This document shows positions 63,813 to 64,000 of a stretch of DNA of 64,000 nucleotides, one piece after another. Made by a program: the position numbers and the translations under genes. The notes under the pieces are model-generated. The model worked only from the letters and a program-made list of their open reading frames with translations. It was not told the DNA's origin and searched no databases. Origin of the DNA: Nostoc sp. PCC 7107 (lineage in GTDB: Bacteria > Cyanobacteriota > Cyanobacteriia > Cyanobacteriales > Nostocaceae); contig NC_019676.1 of assembly GCF_000316625.1 (NCBI RefSeq), forward strand, positions 1,475,001 through 1,539,000. The letters are read 5' to 3'. Position 1 is the first letter of the stretch, and each line of letters starts with the position of its first letter.

Positions 63813-64000
63813 CTACAATAAATTCTGGATGTGGGTTTGAAACCCTTTTAAACCACCATCAATATCCCAACGGCTCTTAAAAGTGGGCAACTCATCTAAT
63901 TTCATCACGTTCCCACCTTCATAGTGCAGAACTGCTGAATAATCAAACATTTTCTCTGCTCTTGCTGATGCTGGTGGATGAACAAAATCAATAGTCCACA
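63813..64000 (-). CDS. unrecognised gene, 3' part only (5' end cut by window edge)
   Basis: The frame ends with TAG at 63813 and is open to the right edge, giving 61 residues. The visible part includes IDFVHPPASARAEKMFDYSA, LHYEGGNVMKLDELPTFK and IDGGLKGFQTHIQNLL. It is a soluble, mixed-charge C-terminus with no membrane helix. I do not recognise the family. Codon use and uninterrupted frame make it a real gene. Confidence 0.6.
   Translation of the reverse strand, partial: WTIDFVHPPASARAEKMFDYSAVLHYEGGNVMKLDELPTFKSRWDIDGGLKGFQTHIQNLL

Noticed and set aside
1-64000. tRNA or rRNA genes
   Set aside because: No T-loop-like GGTTCGA-type block with cloverleaf context and no rRNA-like stretch was found on either strand by eye.

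Overview
The window is chromosomal DNA from a filamentous, heterocyst-forming cyanobacterium (Nostoc/Anabaena/Calothrix-like; the genus cannot be fixed from this alone). The evidence is the very frequent HIP1 octamer GCGATCGC, many heptanucleotide tandem repeats (STRRs), typically cyanobacterial genes (PatA-type response regulator, ThiO-ThiG fusion, CruA/CruP-like protein, orthocaspase with a DUF2808-like tail) and, above all, a 25-kb minus-strand polysaccharide locus whose order matches the heterocyst envelope polysaccharide (HEP) island of Anabaena PCC 7120 as I remember it (alr2825-alr2841, including hepC and hepA).

Layout. 1-1215: a truncated class II glutamine amidotransferase (EgtC-like) and a small DUF6717-like gene. 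1290-26375, all minus strand: the HEP-type island. Read in transcription order it holds glucose-1-phosphate cytidylyltransferase, an LhgO-type FAD oxidase, an NAD-dependent epimerase/dehydratase, two tandem GT2 genes, two tandem PhyH-type dioxygenases, an RfbC-type epimerase, a SAF-domain oxidoreductase, a GT4, a Wzc-like protein, HepC, HepA, a GT-A protein, GT4, GT2, GT4, GT2, an O-antigen ligase/polymerase and a final GT4. Hairpins after the SAF oxidoreductase, after the Wzc gene and at the 3' end suggest at least three transcription units. The likely logic is nucleotide-sugar supply and modification, initiation and assembly on a lipid carrier by HepC and the glycosyltransferases, export by the HepA ABC transporter, and length control or ligation by Wzc-like and O-ligase-like proteins.

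26376-33206: MITE-rich spacer, a VWA / PP2C / protein-kinase triad (TerY-P type) whose kinase carries a membrane segment and TPR repeats, then a PATAN-REC response regulator. 33316-46414: two aldo/keto reductases, a DUF3352 protein, ThiO-ThiG, a small membrane protein, citramalate synthase, a Uma2 nuclease-fold protein, two small conserved-type genes and a CruA/CruP-like flavoprotein. 46700-60736: a coiled-coil protein, a membrane-anchored beta-propeller-like protein, a DUF1980/permease pair, a hybrid sensor kinase, an orthocaspase, GH57, an SDR, a helix-hairpin-helix protein and a TM2/SHOCT protein. 60929-63400: a single-chain restriction-modification enzyme with a BsuBI/PstI-type nuclease end. 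By eye I found no CTGCAG anywhere in the window. The right edge cuts an unrecognised gene.

The window is rich in small repeats: at least four MITE-like families (one with a clean 10-bp target duplication), a recurring perfect-hairpin family, and STRRs that supply start codons or lie in frame inside genes.
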